From assembly GCA_905233425.1 (NCBI GenBank), contig CAJOEC010000023.1:38314-102313 (forward strand): a DNA stretch of 64,000 nt, in the 5' to 3' direction. Both the position numbers and the translations under genes were made by a program. The stretch comes from an uncultured Prevotella sp. (GTDB lineage: Bacteria; Bacteroidota; Bacteroidia; Bacteroidales; Bacteroidaceae). Below are positions 43,913-52,048 of the stretch, in pieces. Within the stretch, counting starts at the first letter, position 1. Each line of letters starts with the position of its first letter. The notes under the pieces were generated by a model. It was given only the letters and a program-made list of their open reading frames with translations, made no database searches and was not told the origin of the DNA.

Positions 43913-43996
43913 GTCACAAAAACGTGCGTCGCCACCAACTTTTTCGTCACAAAAACGTGCATGACTACCAACTTTTTCGTCACAAAAACGTGTTTT
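43874..43996 (+). repeat. Upstream repeats of ATPase 1
   Basis: Four units of about 34 bp with core TCGTCACAAAAACGTG (the first is TCGTCACGGAAATGTG). They end just before the TTTG box of the promoter, so they occupy the position of an operator. Confidence 0.8.
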
Positions 43997-43998
43997 TA

Positions 43999-44030
43999 TT
44001 TGCGTAATTCGTTAAAAGTCTGTATCTTTG
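43999..44030 (+). promoter_or_regulatory. Promoter of ATPase 1
   Basis: TTTG, 20 nt, TATCTTTG (44023-44030), right after the repeats. Confidence 0.7.
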
Positions 44031-44053
44031 CACACTGATTAGATTTTGCGAAG

Positions 44054-45355
44054 ATGAAACGTAATGTTTACACTAAGCTTCTGCAGTGGAAGAGCCTCCC
44101 TGCAGACAGACGGAAACCGCTGATATTAGAGGGTGCACGGCAGACAGGTAAGACATGGCTCGCCCGTGAACTGGGTAGGACGGAGTTCGAGAGTTTCGTG
44201 GAGCTGAACTTTGAGCGTATGCCTGAGGCACGCACGCTGTTCGAGGCCAATTTCGACCTGAACCGCATACTAATGGCCATTCAGGCATACACGGGCAAGA
44301 AGGTGACACCAGGCAAGACGCTGCTCTTCCTTGACGAGATACAGTTTGCCCGCCGGGGACTCCTCTCGCTGAAATATTTCAACGACGATATGCCCTCACT
44401 TCACATCATTGCCGCAGGCTCACTATTGGGTCTCATCGACCATGAGGACGACTCATTCCCTGTTGGCAAGGTGTCGTTTCTGCGCATCTACCCCCTCTGC
44501 TTCGACGAATTCCTTTGTGCAGTTGGACGCGAAGGTTTGGCCGACATGCTGCGGACGGGCGACTTTGTCCTCATTGATACTTTTGCCACTACTTACACTG
44601 ACTTGCTCCGGCAGTATTACTTTGTGGGCGGAATGCCGGAAGCGGTGAAGACATACGCCGAGCAGATGGATTATCAGGCAGTGCGCCAAGTGCATACGGA
44701 GATACTGAAAAGTTACAAGAACGACTTCAGCCACCACCCTCCAAAAGAGATTGTCAAGCGTATTATCATGCTGTGGGAATCAATACCCACACAGTTGGCC
44801 AAGGAAAACAAGAAGTTTGTCTATGCTGCCGTGAAGCCCGGCGCACGAGGCCGTTACTACGACACATCAATACAATGGCTGTGCGATGCCGGGGTGATTT
44901 ACAAAGTGACACGCGTAAAAGCAGGAGAAATACCACTGCGTGGTTTTGAGGACACAGGCTCATTCAAACTCTACACTCTCGACATAGGACTGCATGGTGC
45001 CATGGCAGACCTCGACGCGCAGACACTGGTGCTTGGCAATGAGATGTTCTTGCAGTACAAAGGCGCTCTGACCGAGCAGTATGTGCTACAGGAGCTGCGG
45101 TGTCATGAAGATATTGAGATACACTACTGGACACCCGACGAAAGCATTGCGGAGATAGACTTCGTGGTGCAACACGCGGGCGAGGTGATACCCATAGAGG
45201 TAAAGGCTGAACAGCACCTAAAAGCGAAATCGATAGGTGTCTATGTCAGGCAAAACCATCCCCGGCGGGTGATACGCACCTCCCTGGCTCCCTACCATCA
45301 GGTGGATACCGTCACCGACGTCCCCCTGTATGCTTTCGGGAAGGTTTTCCAATAG
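44054..45355 (+). CDS. DUF4143-type AAA ATPase 1
   Basis: The 433-residue protein has an AAA_14 ATPase domain with Walker A GARQTGKT at 27-34 and Walker B LLFLDEIQ at 90-97. It has a C-terminal DUF4143 part with the nuclease-like VIPIEVKAEQ motif. Function of the family is not well known. The start is 24 bp from its TATCTTTG box. Upstream lie several copies of a TCGTCACAAAAACGTG repeat. A second, related gene follows about 210 bp later. Confidence 0.85.
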   Translation: MKRNVYTKLLQWKSLPADRRKPLILEGARQTGKTWLARELGRTEFESFVELNFERMPEARTLFEANFDLNRILMAIQAYTGKKVTPGKTLLFLDEIQFARRGLLSLKYFNDDMPSLHIIAAGSLLGLIDHEDDSFPVGKVSFLRIYPLCFDEFLCAVGREGLADMLRTGDFVLIDTFATTYTDLLRQYYFVGGMPEAVKTYAEQMDYQAVRQVHTEILKSYKNDFSHHPPKEIVKRIIMLWESIPTQLAKENKKFVYAAVKPGARGRYYDTSIQWLCDAGVIYKVTRVKAGEIPLRGFEDTGSFKLYTLDIGLHGAMADLDAQTLVLGNEMFLQYKGALTEQYVLQELRCHEDIEIHYWTPDESIAEIDFVVQHAGEVIPIEVKAEQHLKAKSIGVYVRQNHPRRVIRTSLAPYHQVDTVTDVPLYAFGKVFQ

Positions 45356-45423
45356 TCGAATGTAAAAATGTAATGATGGCGGCGTCGGCATAGTGGTGAA
45401 AGTGAAAAACAGTTATATAATCT

Positions 45424-45545
45424 AAAAATCGCGGAAATGTGTAATGTCTCATTCTTGAAAAATCGCGGAAATGTGTAACTTTGTACTGTCAAAAAATCGC
45501 GGAAACGTGTAACTTCGTACTGTCAAAAAAACGCGGAAACGTGAA
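45424..45545 (+). repeat. Upstream repeats of ATPase 2
   Basis: Four units of about 35 bp with core TCGCGGAAA(T/C)GTGTAA. The CGGAAA(C/T)GTG part is shared with the ATPase 1 repeats. Confidence 0.8.
45455..45483 (+). promoter_or_regulatory. Promoter of ATPase 2, inside a repeat unit
   Basis: TTG at 45455-45457 and TAACTTTG at 45476-45483; the -7 box lies in a repeat unit. Confidence 0.5.
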
Positions 45546-45566
45546 ACACCCTAATAAGACAAAACA

Positions 45567-46919
45567 ATGAGACGCAAAATATACGACCGATTATTACAAT
45601 GGAAGCGGGAGTCTGACGGTGACAGCGCACTAATGATAGAAGGTGCCCGCCGTGTAGGCAAGAGCTACATCGTGGAAGAGTTTGCCAGGAATGAGTACGA
45701 CAGCTATGTCATCATAGATTTCGACAACACCACACAGCAAATGCGTGACCTCTTCACAAACTATCTCCACGACCTTGACACATTCTTTTTATACCTGAGC
45801 CTCTATACTGGTGTAGCCCTGAAGGAACGAAAGTCGCTAATCGTCTTTGACGAGGTGCAACGTTTCCCCGTAGCACGTGCCGCCATCAAATACTTAGTCA
45901 AAGACCGTCGCTACGACTACATAGAGACAGGTTCGCTGGTAAGCATCAGGAAAAACGTGAAGAGCATCACGATACCTTCAGAGGAAGAGCCTGTCGAGAT
46001 GCATCCCATGGACTTCGAGGAGTTCCTGTGGGCAATGGGGGAATCAGCTCTTGCGACACTCATACGGCTGCAGTTCGATTCAATGAAGCCCATGGGACAG
46101 GACATGCACCGCAAAGCCATGACATGGCTCCGTCGGTATATGATTGTCGGCGGGATGCCGCAAGTGGTACAGAAATACGTTGATACACGCGACTTTACGC
46201 AGGTGGACCGCCAGAAGCGCATTATTCTTAATCTCTACCGCAACGACATACAGCAATATGCCGAAGGGTTAGAAACAAAAGTCACGCAGATATTCGACGA
46301 GATACCATCGCAGCTGCAACGGCATGAAAGGAAGTTCAGACTCTCCGACCTTCAGAAAGACGCTCGCTATCGTGACTACGATTCCGCCTTCCTGTGGCTT
46401 GCCGATGCCAAGGTGGTGAGCATCTGCTACAGTAGCACAGAACCGAATATCGGCCTTAGGCTGACGAAAGATGGCAACACGCTGAAATGCTATATGGCCG
46501 ACACCGGGCTGCTTATTAGCCATGCCTTCGACGAAAACGGCATATTGGGACAGGAACTATACAAGAAACTGATGCTCGACAAACTGGAGCTGAACGAGGG
46601 AATGCTCATGGAGAACCTGGTGGCACAGATGCTGAGTGCTGCTGGCCACAGGCTGTATTTCTTCTCAGCCTATTCAAAGAGTAATGCGAAGGAGCGCATG
46701 GAGATAGACTTCCTCATCGCCAAGGCCGCGCCAACAAGCCGCCACAACGTTTCGCCAATAGAGGTGAAGTCAGGAAAGAACTACACGCTATCGTCCATAG
46801 AGAAGTTCCGCAGGAAATATGCCGACATGCTTTCCACCCCGTATGTACTCCACACATCCGACATTAAGTCTGAAAACGGAATTGTCTATCTACCGTTATA
46901 TATGACTCCGCTACTGTAA
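45567..46919 (+). CDS. DUF4143-type AAA ATPase 2
   Basis: The 450-residue protein has the same architecture as the preceding gene: Walker A GARRVGKS at 26-33, Walker B SLIVFDEVQ and a C-terminal SPIEVKSGKNY motif in the DUF4143 part. The upstream region holds four repeats with the core CGGAAA(C/T)GTG, related to the repeats before ATPase 1, and a TAACTTTG box lies inside one of them. A terminator-like hairpin follows the stop. Confidence 0.85.
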   Translation: MRRKIYDRLLQWKRESDGDSALMIEGARRVGKSYIVEEFARNEYDSYVIIDFDNTTQQMRDLFTNYLHDLDTFFLYLSLYTGVALKERKSLIVFDEVQRFPVARAAIKYLVKDRRYDYIETGSLVSIRKNVKSITIPSEEEPVEMHPMDFEEFLWAMGESALATLIRLQFDSMKPMGQDMHRKAMTWLRRYMIVGGMPQVVQKYVDTRDFTQVDRQKRIILNLYRNDIQQYAEGLETKVTQIFDEIPSQLQRHERKFRLSDLQKDARYRDYDSAFLWLADAKVVSICYSSTEPNIGLRLTKDGNTLKCYMADTGLLISHAFDENGILGQELYKKLMLDKLELNEGMLMENLVAQMLSAAGHRLYFFSAYSKSNAKERMEIDFLIAKAAPTSRHNVSPIEVKSGKNYTLSSIEKFRRKYADMLSTPYVLHTSDIKSENGIVYLPLYMTPLL

Positions 46920-46956
46920 AATATCGGGCGGACTGCCAAGCAATCCACCCGATATT
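46920..46956 (+). terminator. Terminator after ATPase 2
   Basis: Arms AATATCGGGCGGA and TCCACCCGATATT, with one mismatch. Confidence 0.65.
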
Positions 46957-46972
46957 ATCTGCTCATCGTTCA

Positions 46973-47506
46973 TTATTCAGCTTCAGCGGCTTCTGCCTCC
47001 GCCGTACGGGTTGACACGGGATCTTCCCCTTTACCCGCCATAAAACTGATGATGGTGGCGATGTCGGCCACATCGACCGAGCCGTCCTTGTTCACGTCGG
47101 CCGAAGCGTCGTTCCCGCTCTTAGCCATCACATCGATGACGCTCGCTATGTCAGCTACATCGACGGTCAGGTCGCCGTTCACGTCGCCCTTGGGCTGGAC
47201 ACTGACCTCGATCTCCTCGATTTTCTTGAACTTGTTCCAGGCTGGTGTCCTCGTACTTGGCCTTTGTACCCTTGGGAACGTATAGGGTGGCGGAAGGGGG
47301 GTCGATCTCCCATGTATCATAGTTATATGAACCGAACACATCAACCCCTATTTCAAATGGATTATGTATCAGCGAAGTAACACTAGTGAGACCGGTGCAG
47401 CCAGAGAAAGCATGGTTGCCAATCCGGGTCACGTCCTCGGGGATGGTGATGGTGGTGAGGCCACTACAGAGTAAAAAAGCAGTGCTGCCGATGCTGGTCA
47501 CGCTTG
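46973..47506 (-). pseudogene. Broken BspA-like leucine-rich-repeat protein with dockerin-type repeats
   Basis: On the minus strand the sequence encodes LRR_5/BspA-like units (GLTTITIPEDVTRIGNHAF, LPKGTKAKYED), then after a frameshift near 47225-47235 it continues as TPAWNKFKKIEEIEV and two dockerin repeats (GDVNGDLTVDVADIASVID and ADVNKDGSVDVADIATIIS). The 5' end is missing: at about 47507 the sequence switches to a remnant of an ATPase gene. It is therefore truncated and frameshifted. Such proteins are secreted surface proteins. Confidence 0.8.
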
Positions 47507-47641
47507 AAGGCGAAGTCGATAGGTGTCTATGTCAGACAAAACCATCCCCAGCGGGTGATACGCACCTCTCTGGCTCCCTACCATCAGGGGGATACCGTCA
47601 CCGACGTTCCTCTGTATGCTTTCGGGCAGATTCTCAGATGA
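47507..47641 (+). pseudogene. 3' remnant of a third DUF4143 ATPase
   Basis: This 135-bp stretch is nearly the same as the end of ATPase 1 (45221-45355). It encodes the C-terminal IGVYVRQNHPQRVIRTSLAP and TVTDVPLYAFGQ residues and ends in a stop codon. Its 5' part is absent; upstream lies the broken leucine-rich-repeat gene on the other strand. It is a duplicated fragment left by recombination (inference). Confidence 0.8.
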
Positions 47642-47659
47642 TTGCCGCATGAGTAAGGA

Positions 47660-47718
47660 TTCCCCCGGTGGGAACAAAACATTCCCCCGGTGGGAACAAA
47701 ATGTTCCCCCGGTGGGAA
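47660..47718. repeat. Three copies of TTCCCCCGGTGGGAA
   Basis: Three palindromes with a 22-bp period separated by ACAAAA-type spacers, just after the ATPase remnant. Confidence 0.8.
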
Positions 47719-47926
47719 TCCTCCCTCAAAACACACGTGATGACTTTTCCTCCTTAAACCATTGACTTTTCCTTAAACCATTGACTATTCTCCGTAAGGC
47801 TTTCATTCACTTTTTATGCGAAAAAAGTCCCGTAAAGGCAAACTTATGTCACAATGTCACAGTCTAACCACCTGATAATGAACCTGTATGACATTGTGAC
47901 ATTGAAATCGCAAAAAAAATTATTGG

Positions 47927-47945
47927 AACGCGACGTGTCGCGTCC
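47927..47945. repeat. Family B palindrome (chromosome)
   Basis: AACGCGACGTGTCGCGTCC, isolated copy in a gene-free stretch. Confidence 0.8.
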
Positions 47946-48009
47946 GAGGTTACTCCGTGTCCTCTTGCTGTGTTGAAATAAATTGTACCAAGTTGTAAAT
48001 AGAAAAGGC

Positions 48010-48041
48010 AATCCCTGACGAGTCAATGCTCATCAGGGATT
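48010..48041 (-). terminator. Terminator of the lipoprotein gene
   Basis: Arms AATCCCTGACGAG and CTCATCAGGGATT, with a T-rich tail on the minus strand (CCTTTTC). Confidence 0.75.
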
Positions 48042-48073
48042 GTCAGATTTCCTTATAAAGCAGTGAGAAATCT

Positions 48074-49945
48074 TCAATTATTACGGTAATCGGTTATTTG
48101 CATTACTGGGGTGAATGTAGTCAAATAGTCTGTGCCATCGGTATAACGGAGGTCTTTCACATACAGGGCGATGGCATTGAAACCTATGTTATCTTCAGTT
48201 CTCATAATCGTATTGTCGAAAGTGACTACAAAATCGCCTTCTTTTGAAGTTCCCACACGACTTACATTTAATATCCCAACTCTTTTTTTAGTATTATTAG
48301 TTGGATATGAAAACCAAAGTTGAACAGTCATTTGTCCCTTATCAAAATTCTGGCCAATAATATTAGCCATCGAAGCAGGTGTCACCTGATAGCCAATTGT
48401 CATAGTGTCGTAGTTGTAATACCAGGGGATATATATGCCGTAGTAAGAGTAGGAATTGGGATTAGAAGAATAAACACTGTTAGAAGGTATATACACTATA
48501 CTCTGCACCATATCTGACAGGTGGTCTCCTTCTCCATAACGAGGTATATATATTTTCTGACCCTTATAGATAATGATCACATAGTTTTTCTGCGAAATGT
48601 CGATGTCGATGTAATTCTGGAAGATGTTGTAGTTATTGGTAATCTGGAAATAATTATAGATAATCTGATTTATTGCCTTCACAAAAATGTTTGTCTGTTC
48701 GTACTTGATGACATTATTGATGTAATAATTGACAATGAGGGAAGAATAATTGTTCACTATGTAGTTCCTGATGTCCACATCGTTGAAAATCTGGATGTAA
48801 TATTTCTTGAATATTGCGACGAAAATGTCTTGGGTGAACACAGTTAAGTAGTTCTTCTGTATATACTCTACAACGAAACTGATAATCTGTGTCTTGTAGA
48901 CATTAATGTCGAACTCGTTGTCGATGTCGATATTCAGTTCACCGATTTTCTGTATGATGAAATTGCGGAGCCACGTCTCGTCGATGTTGTCGGAGATTAT
49001 CTGGGTGAAGTCAATGTCGTAGTTGTTGATGATTTCCAAAATCATCTCTTGTGTGAAGATCTTTTTCACGTTTACATCGACATCAAGGTAGGCCATGAAC
49101 ACCTGGTAGAGCACATCGTTGTTTATGATGGTGGTCTTATTGTCGTTGATGAAATCCATGATGGCCTTCACAAGAATGTCCACGTCAACTATCTCAGAGA
49201 AATGGCTCTCTATGTAGTTGTTTATTATGGTGGTATCAAACTTGTTGCTGTTCACAAAGTTCTCTATCACCGTGTTCATCGTAGTGGCGTCGAATATTTC
49301 TGAAGTGTGCATGTTGATGTATTCGGAAATGATGGCATATAGAATTTCTTCAGAGAATATGTCGCTCTCGTTGTTGGCGATAAACTCTTTTATTACTTGG
49401 AGCAGTACCGTCTCATTGATGCTTACGGGAACGAGGTTCACTTCGGTATAGCTCAGCCCTCCATTTGTTGAGATTTCCCACTTGTTGGTAACATAGTTGA
49501 ACTTCACCAACGGCGCCTGTCCTGTGGCCTGCATTGGCTTTCCGTCAGTGCCTGGGATGAGCATTCCATCAATCGTCCAGTAATACACTCCGTTGAGCTG
49601 TATCATGGTGACGTTAGGTGTCGAAGCCATGCTTAGCGTGTTGTTTGAACCGTTCTGAAGTGTAATTTTCCGCCCATTGCTCAGTGTCAGTTCATAACCG
49701 TCGGCGGTGGTCTTCACCTCGGTAATGTAGAAATTGTTTTCAACAGCAGTAGCCAGTACGGAGAGTTTCTCCAGATTGCTGTTAATCGTTGCGGCCTGGC
49801 TTTCAAGGGTGGTGACACGCTTGTCCAAACTTTCATACTTGGTGTTCAGACTGCTAATGTCGCTGTCATAGTCTTTGCCACACGACGAAAGCATCATCAT
49901 GGCAGTTGCTGCAAAGAGCAGTACGGTGGTTTTAATCTTTTTCAT
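48074..49945 (-). CDS. DUF4988-like lipoprotein with long helical repeats
   Basis: The 623-residue protein has a lipoprotein signal (LLFAATAMMMLSSC) and an N-terminal coiled coil (LNTKYESLDKRVTTLESQAA), followed by a DUF4988-like beta domain (YELTLSNGRKITLQNGSN, NGVYYWTIDG). Residues about 180-450 hold about ten units of the pattern I..FI..N...I, rich in Ile, Asn and Asp, each about 26 residues long. The C-terminal part is beta-rich. It is probably an outer-membrane-anchored surface protein. The gene looks more AT-rich than its neighbours. A terminator follows. Confidence 0.7.
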   Translation of the reverse strand: MKKIKTTVLLFAATAMMMLSSCGKDYDSDISSLNTKYESLDKRVTTLESQAATINSNLEKLSVLATAVENNFYITEVKTTADGYELTLSNGRKITLQNGSNNTLSMASTPNVTMIQLNGVYYWTIDGMLIPGTDGKPMQATGQAPLVKFNYVTNKWEISTNGGLSYTEVNLVPVSINETVLLQVIKEFIANNESDIFSEEILYAIISEYINMHTSEIFDATTMNTVIENFVNSNKFDTTIINNYIESHFSEIVDVDILVKAIMDFINDNKTTIINNDVLYQVFMAYLDVDVNVKKIFTQEMILEIINNYDIDFTQIISDNIDETWLRNFIIQKIGELNIDIDNEFDINVYKTQIISFVVEYIQKNYLTVFTQDIFVAIFKKYYIQIFNDVDIRNYIVNNYSSLIVNYYINNVIKYEQTNIFVKAINQIIYNYFQITNNYNIFQNYIDIDISQKNYVIIIYKGQKIYIPRYGEGDHLSDMVQSIVYIPSNSVYSSNPNSYSYYGIYIPWYYNYDTMTIGYQVTPASMANIIGQNFDKGQMTVQLWFSYPTNNTKKRVGILNVSRVGTSKEGDFVVTFDNTIMRTEDNIGFNAIALYVKDLRYTDGTDYLTTFTPVMQITDYRNN

Positions 49946-50033
49946 CTTCGTTTTGATTTAAAGTTAATAATAATGTGAATTAAAAGAATAATCATACCGG
50001 CATAAAGAATGCGTGGACGGATTGCACCATTAC

Positions 50034-50199
50034 TAATCTGAGGCTGTGGAAAGTGCCATTGCTGTATAACGATACAATATGCCCACGCCTCTTGGTATAA
50101 TTATCCCAACAAAGATGAAGGGGTGAATATACACCAATCAACGTGAACGTTATTGCATACTGTCCACAGCTTTGAAATTTCCACATTTCAGATTAGGAC
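50034..50199. repeat. Imperfect inverted repeat pair, MITE-like
   Basis: CTAATCTGAGGCTGTGGAAA at 50034-50053 against TTTCCACATTTCAGATTAG at 50180-50198. About 165 bp apart; could be a small non-autonomous element or a structured RNA. Confidence 0.4.
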
Positions 50200-50325
50200 A
50201 ACTACGCGCTAAACGCTCTCTTTAGTAAGTATGTGGCACCTTCGGCGCGCCTCTCTCGGCGGCTTTCGGGCTGGCCGGGGATTGCAAATCCCCTCTATCG
50301 TCTGCCCATACAGGAAGCCACGGTG

Positions 50326-50357
50326 CAAAAGTAGCAAGAAAAAGCGAGACAGCCAAA
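50326..50357 (-). promoter_or_regulatory. Promoter toward the lipoprotein gene
   Basis: Minus strand TTTG, 20 nt, TACTTTTG (50326-50333). Confidence 0.6.
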
Positions 50358-50373
50358 GGTTTTTGCGTTTTTC

Positions 50374-50405
50374 TTTGGCTGTTTGGTGAAAAATGCTTAA
50401 TTTTG
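50374..50405 (+). promoter_or_regulatory. Promoter of AAA-ATPase-like gene
   Basis: TTTG, 20 nt, TAATTTTG (50398-50405), 41 bp before the start codon. Confidence 0.65.
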
Positions 50406-50445
50406 CAGCTGCAAATCGAAAAATCGCAAATCGCTTATTGATTCG

Positions 50446-52044
50446 ATGGGACTTTACATCAACAAAGGAAACAATGGCTTCAGGGAGTCCAGGAACAGCG
50501 AATATGTGGACAAGAGCGGACTCATAGCCATCGTGAACAAGACACTCTTCACACGACAGAAATTCAGTTGTGTGACGCGCTGTCGCCGCTTTGGCAAGTC
50601 GATGGCGGCGCAGATGCTGGCAGCCTATTACGACCTGTCGTGCGACTCACGAAGTCTTTTTGCCGGATTGGAGATAGAGCACGACGCATCATTTGAGGAG
50701 CACCTGAACAAATATCCCGTCATCTACCTCGACATGACCGACTTCTTCACGCGCTTCAAAAAACACGACGACATAGTGGAGCGCATTGACAAAGCCGTGC
50801 GTGATGACCTTGCCACCGTCTATCCCCAAGTGCCACAAAAGGAGGATGACGACTTGATGGAACTGATGCTGCGCATAGTCTACGACACGAAGAAGCCTTT
50901 CTTTTTCATCATCGACGAGTGGGATATCATCTGCCGCGAATATGCCAAGCCATCGCCCCTCTACAAACAGCATCCGGAGGTAATGGATGAATACGTGAAC
51001 TGGCTGCGCAGAATGTTCAAAAGTTTCAATGCCACCGATGCCTTCGCAGGGGTATATATCACCGGTATACTGCCCATCAAGAAGTATAAGACACAGTCGG
51101 CAATGAACAATTTTCTGGAGTACTCAATGGTGGAGCCGGGGCACATGGGAAGACATTTCGGATTCACCAAGGAAGAAGTGCAGCAACTGGCCGTAAAGCA
51201 TCAGATGGCCTTCGACGAAATGGAAAAATGGTATGACGGGTATCAGATAGGCGACGAGTCGTCAATGTTCAACCCAAGCTCAGTGATGCAAGCCGTCAGC
51301 CGCGGCCGTTGCCGCAGTTTCTGGAGCGTCACAGCAACCTTCAACGCTGTGTCCGACTATATAGACATGAACTTCAAGGGTCTGAAGGACGACATAATCT
51401 TCCTTCTTGGAGGAGGAAGGGCAAAGGTGAACACCACCAAGTTCCAGAATGACCTGTCAGAGATAAACAGCAGGGATGATGTGCTGACGGTTCTCATTCA
51501 CCTGGGCTACCTCTCATTCGACTGGCGAAAAAACGAGTGCTATGTGCCCAACTACGAAGTGTCTGGCGAACTGTCGAATGCTGTAGAAACCAACAACTGG
51601 AATCATGTGGTGTCCGCCCTACAGCAGTCGGAGCAGCTTTTGGACGACACCATCGCCGGCGACGAACAGGCCGTGACCCGCGCCTTGGAGGCCGCCCATA
51701 GCAACGACACGAGCATACTCAGCTACAACGACGAGAACTCGCTGGCCTGTGTCATCAGCATCGCATACTACTACGCCCGCAACGAATATTATGTTCACCG
51801 CGAGTACGCAAGCGGAAAGGGTTTCGCCGATCTGGTGATGATTCCACGCAAGAACGTCGACAAGCCAGCCATCATCATCGAACTGAAAAAAGACAAAGAT
51901 GCCACGACAGGCATTGACCAGATAAAGAACAGGAACTATCCGCAGAAGGTTGCCGAATACACAGGCGACATCCTACTTGTGGGTATCAACTACGACACGG
52001 AGACCAAGCAGCACTCCTGCCGCATTGAAAAATGGACTAAATGA
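50446..52044 (+). CDS. AAA-ATPase-like protein with PD-(D/E)XK nuclease-like domain
   Basis: The 532-residue protein has an N-terminal AAA-ATPase-like domain (GLYINKGNNGFRESRNSEYV, CRRFGKSM as Walker A-like motif, FFFIIDEWD as Walker B) and a C-terminal PD-(D/E)XK nuclease-like part (GKGFADLVMIP, AIIIELKKDKDA). It has the organisation of the AAA-ATPase_like/DUF1703 family, common in Bacteroidales, with function unknown. Its promoter is at 50374-50405. Its stop is 4 bp before the GH3-family start. Confidence 0.85.
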   Translation: MGLYINKGNNGFRESRNSEYVDKSGLIAIVNKTLFTRQKFSCVTRCRRFGKSMAAQMLAAYYDLSCDSRSLFAGLEIEHDASFEEHLNKYPVIYLDMTDFFTRFKKHDDIVERIDKAVRDDLATVYPQVPQKEDDDLMELMLRIVYDTKKPFFFIIDEWDIICREYAKPSPLYKQHPEVMDEYVNWLRRMFKSFNATDAFAGVYITGILPIKKYKTQSAMNNFLEYSMVEPGHMGRHFGFTKEEVQQLAVKHQMAFDEMEKWYDGYQIGDESSMFNPSSVMQAVSRGRCRSFWSVTATFNAVSDYIDMNFKGLKDDIIFLLGGGRAKVNTTKFQNDLSEINSRDDVLTVLIHLGYLSFDWRKNECYVPNYEVSGELSNAVETNNWNHVVSALQQSEQLLDDTIAGDEQAVTRALEAAHSNDTSILSYNDENSLACVISIAYYYARNEYYVHREYASGKGFADLVMIPRKNVDKPAIIIELKKDKDATTGIDQIKNRNYPQKVAEYTGDILLVGINYDTETKQHSCRIEKWTK

Positions 52045-52048
52045 CATC

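Larger units (their letters stand above)
47642..48073. other. Non-coding region with repeats
   Basis: No gene seen. It holds three 15-bp palindromes (47660-47718), direct copies of TTAAACCATTGACT (about 47752-47790), a family B palindrome (47927-47945) and the terminator at 48010-48041. Confidence 0.6.
49946..50445. other. Long leader/intergenic region between divergent genes
   Basis: No convincing gene. It contains divergent promoters, hairpin GGGGATTTGCAATCCCC on the minus strand near 50275-50293, and a pair of imperfect inverted repeats at 50034-50055 and 50177-50199 (CTAATCTGA and TCAGATTAG). The lipoprotein transcript would thus have a leader of about 370 nt, or a separate RNA is made. 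Confidence 0.45.
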
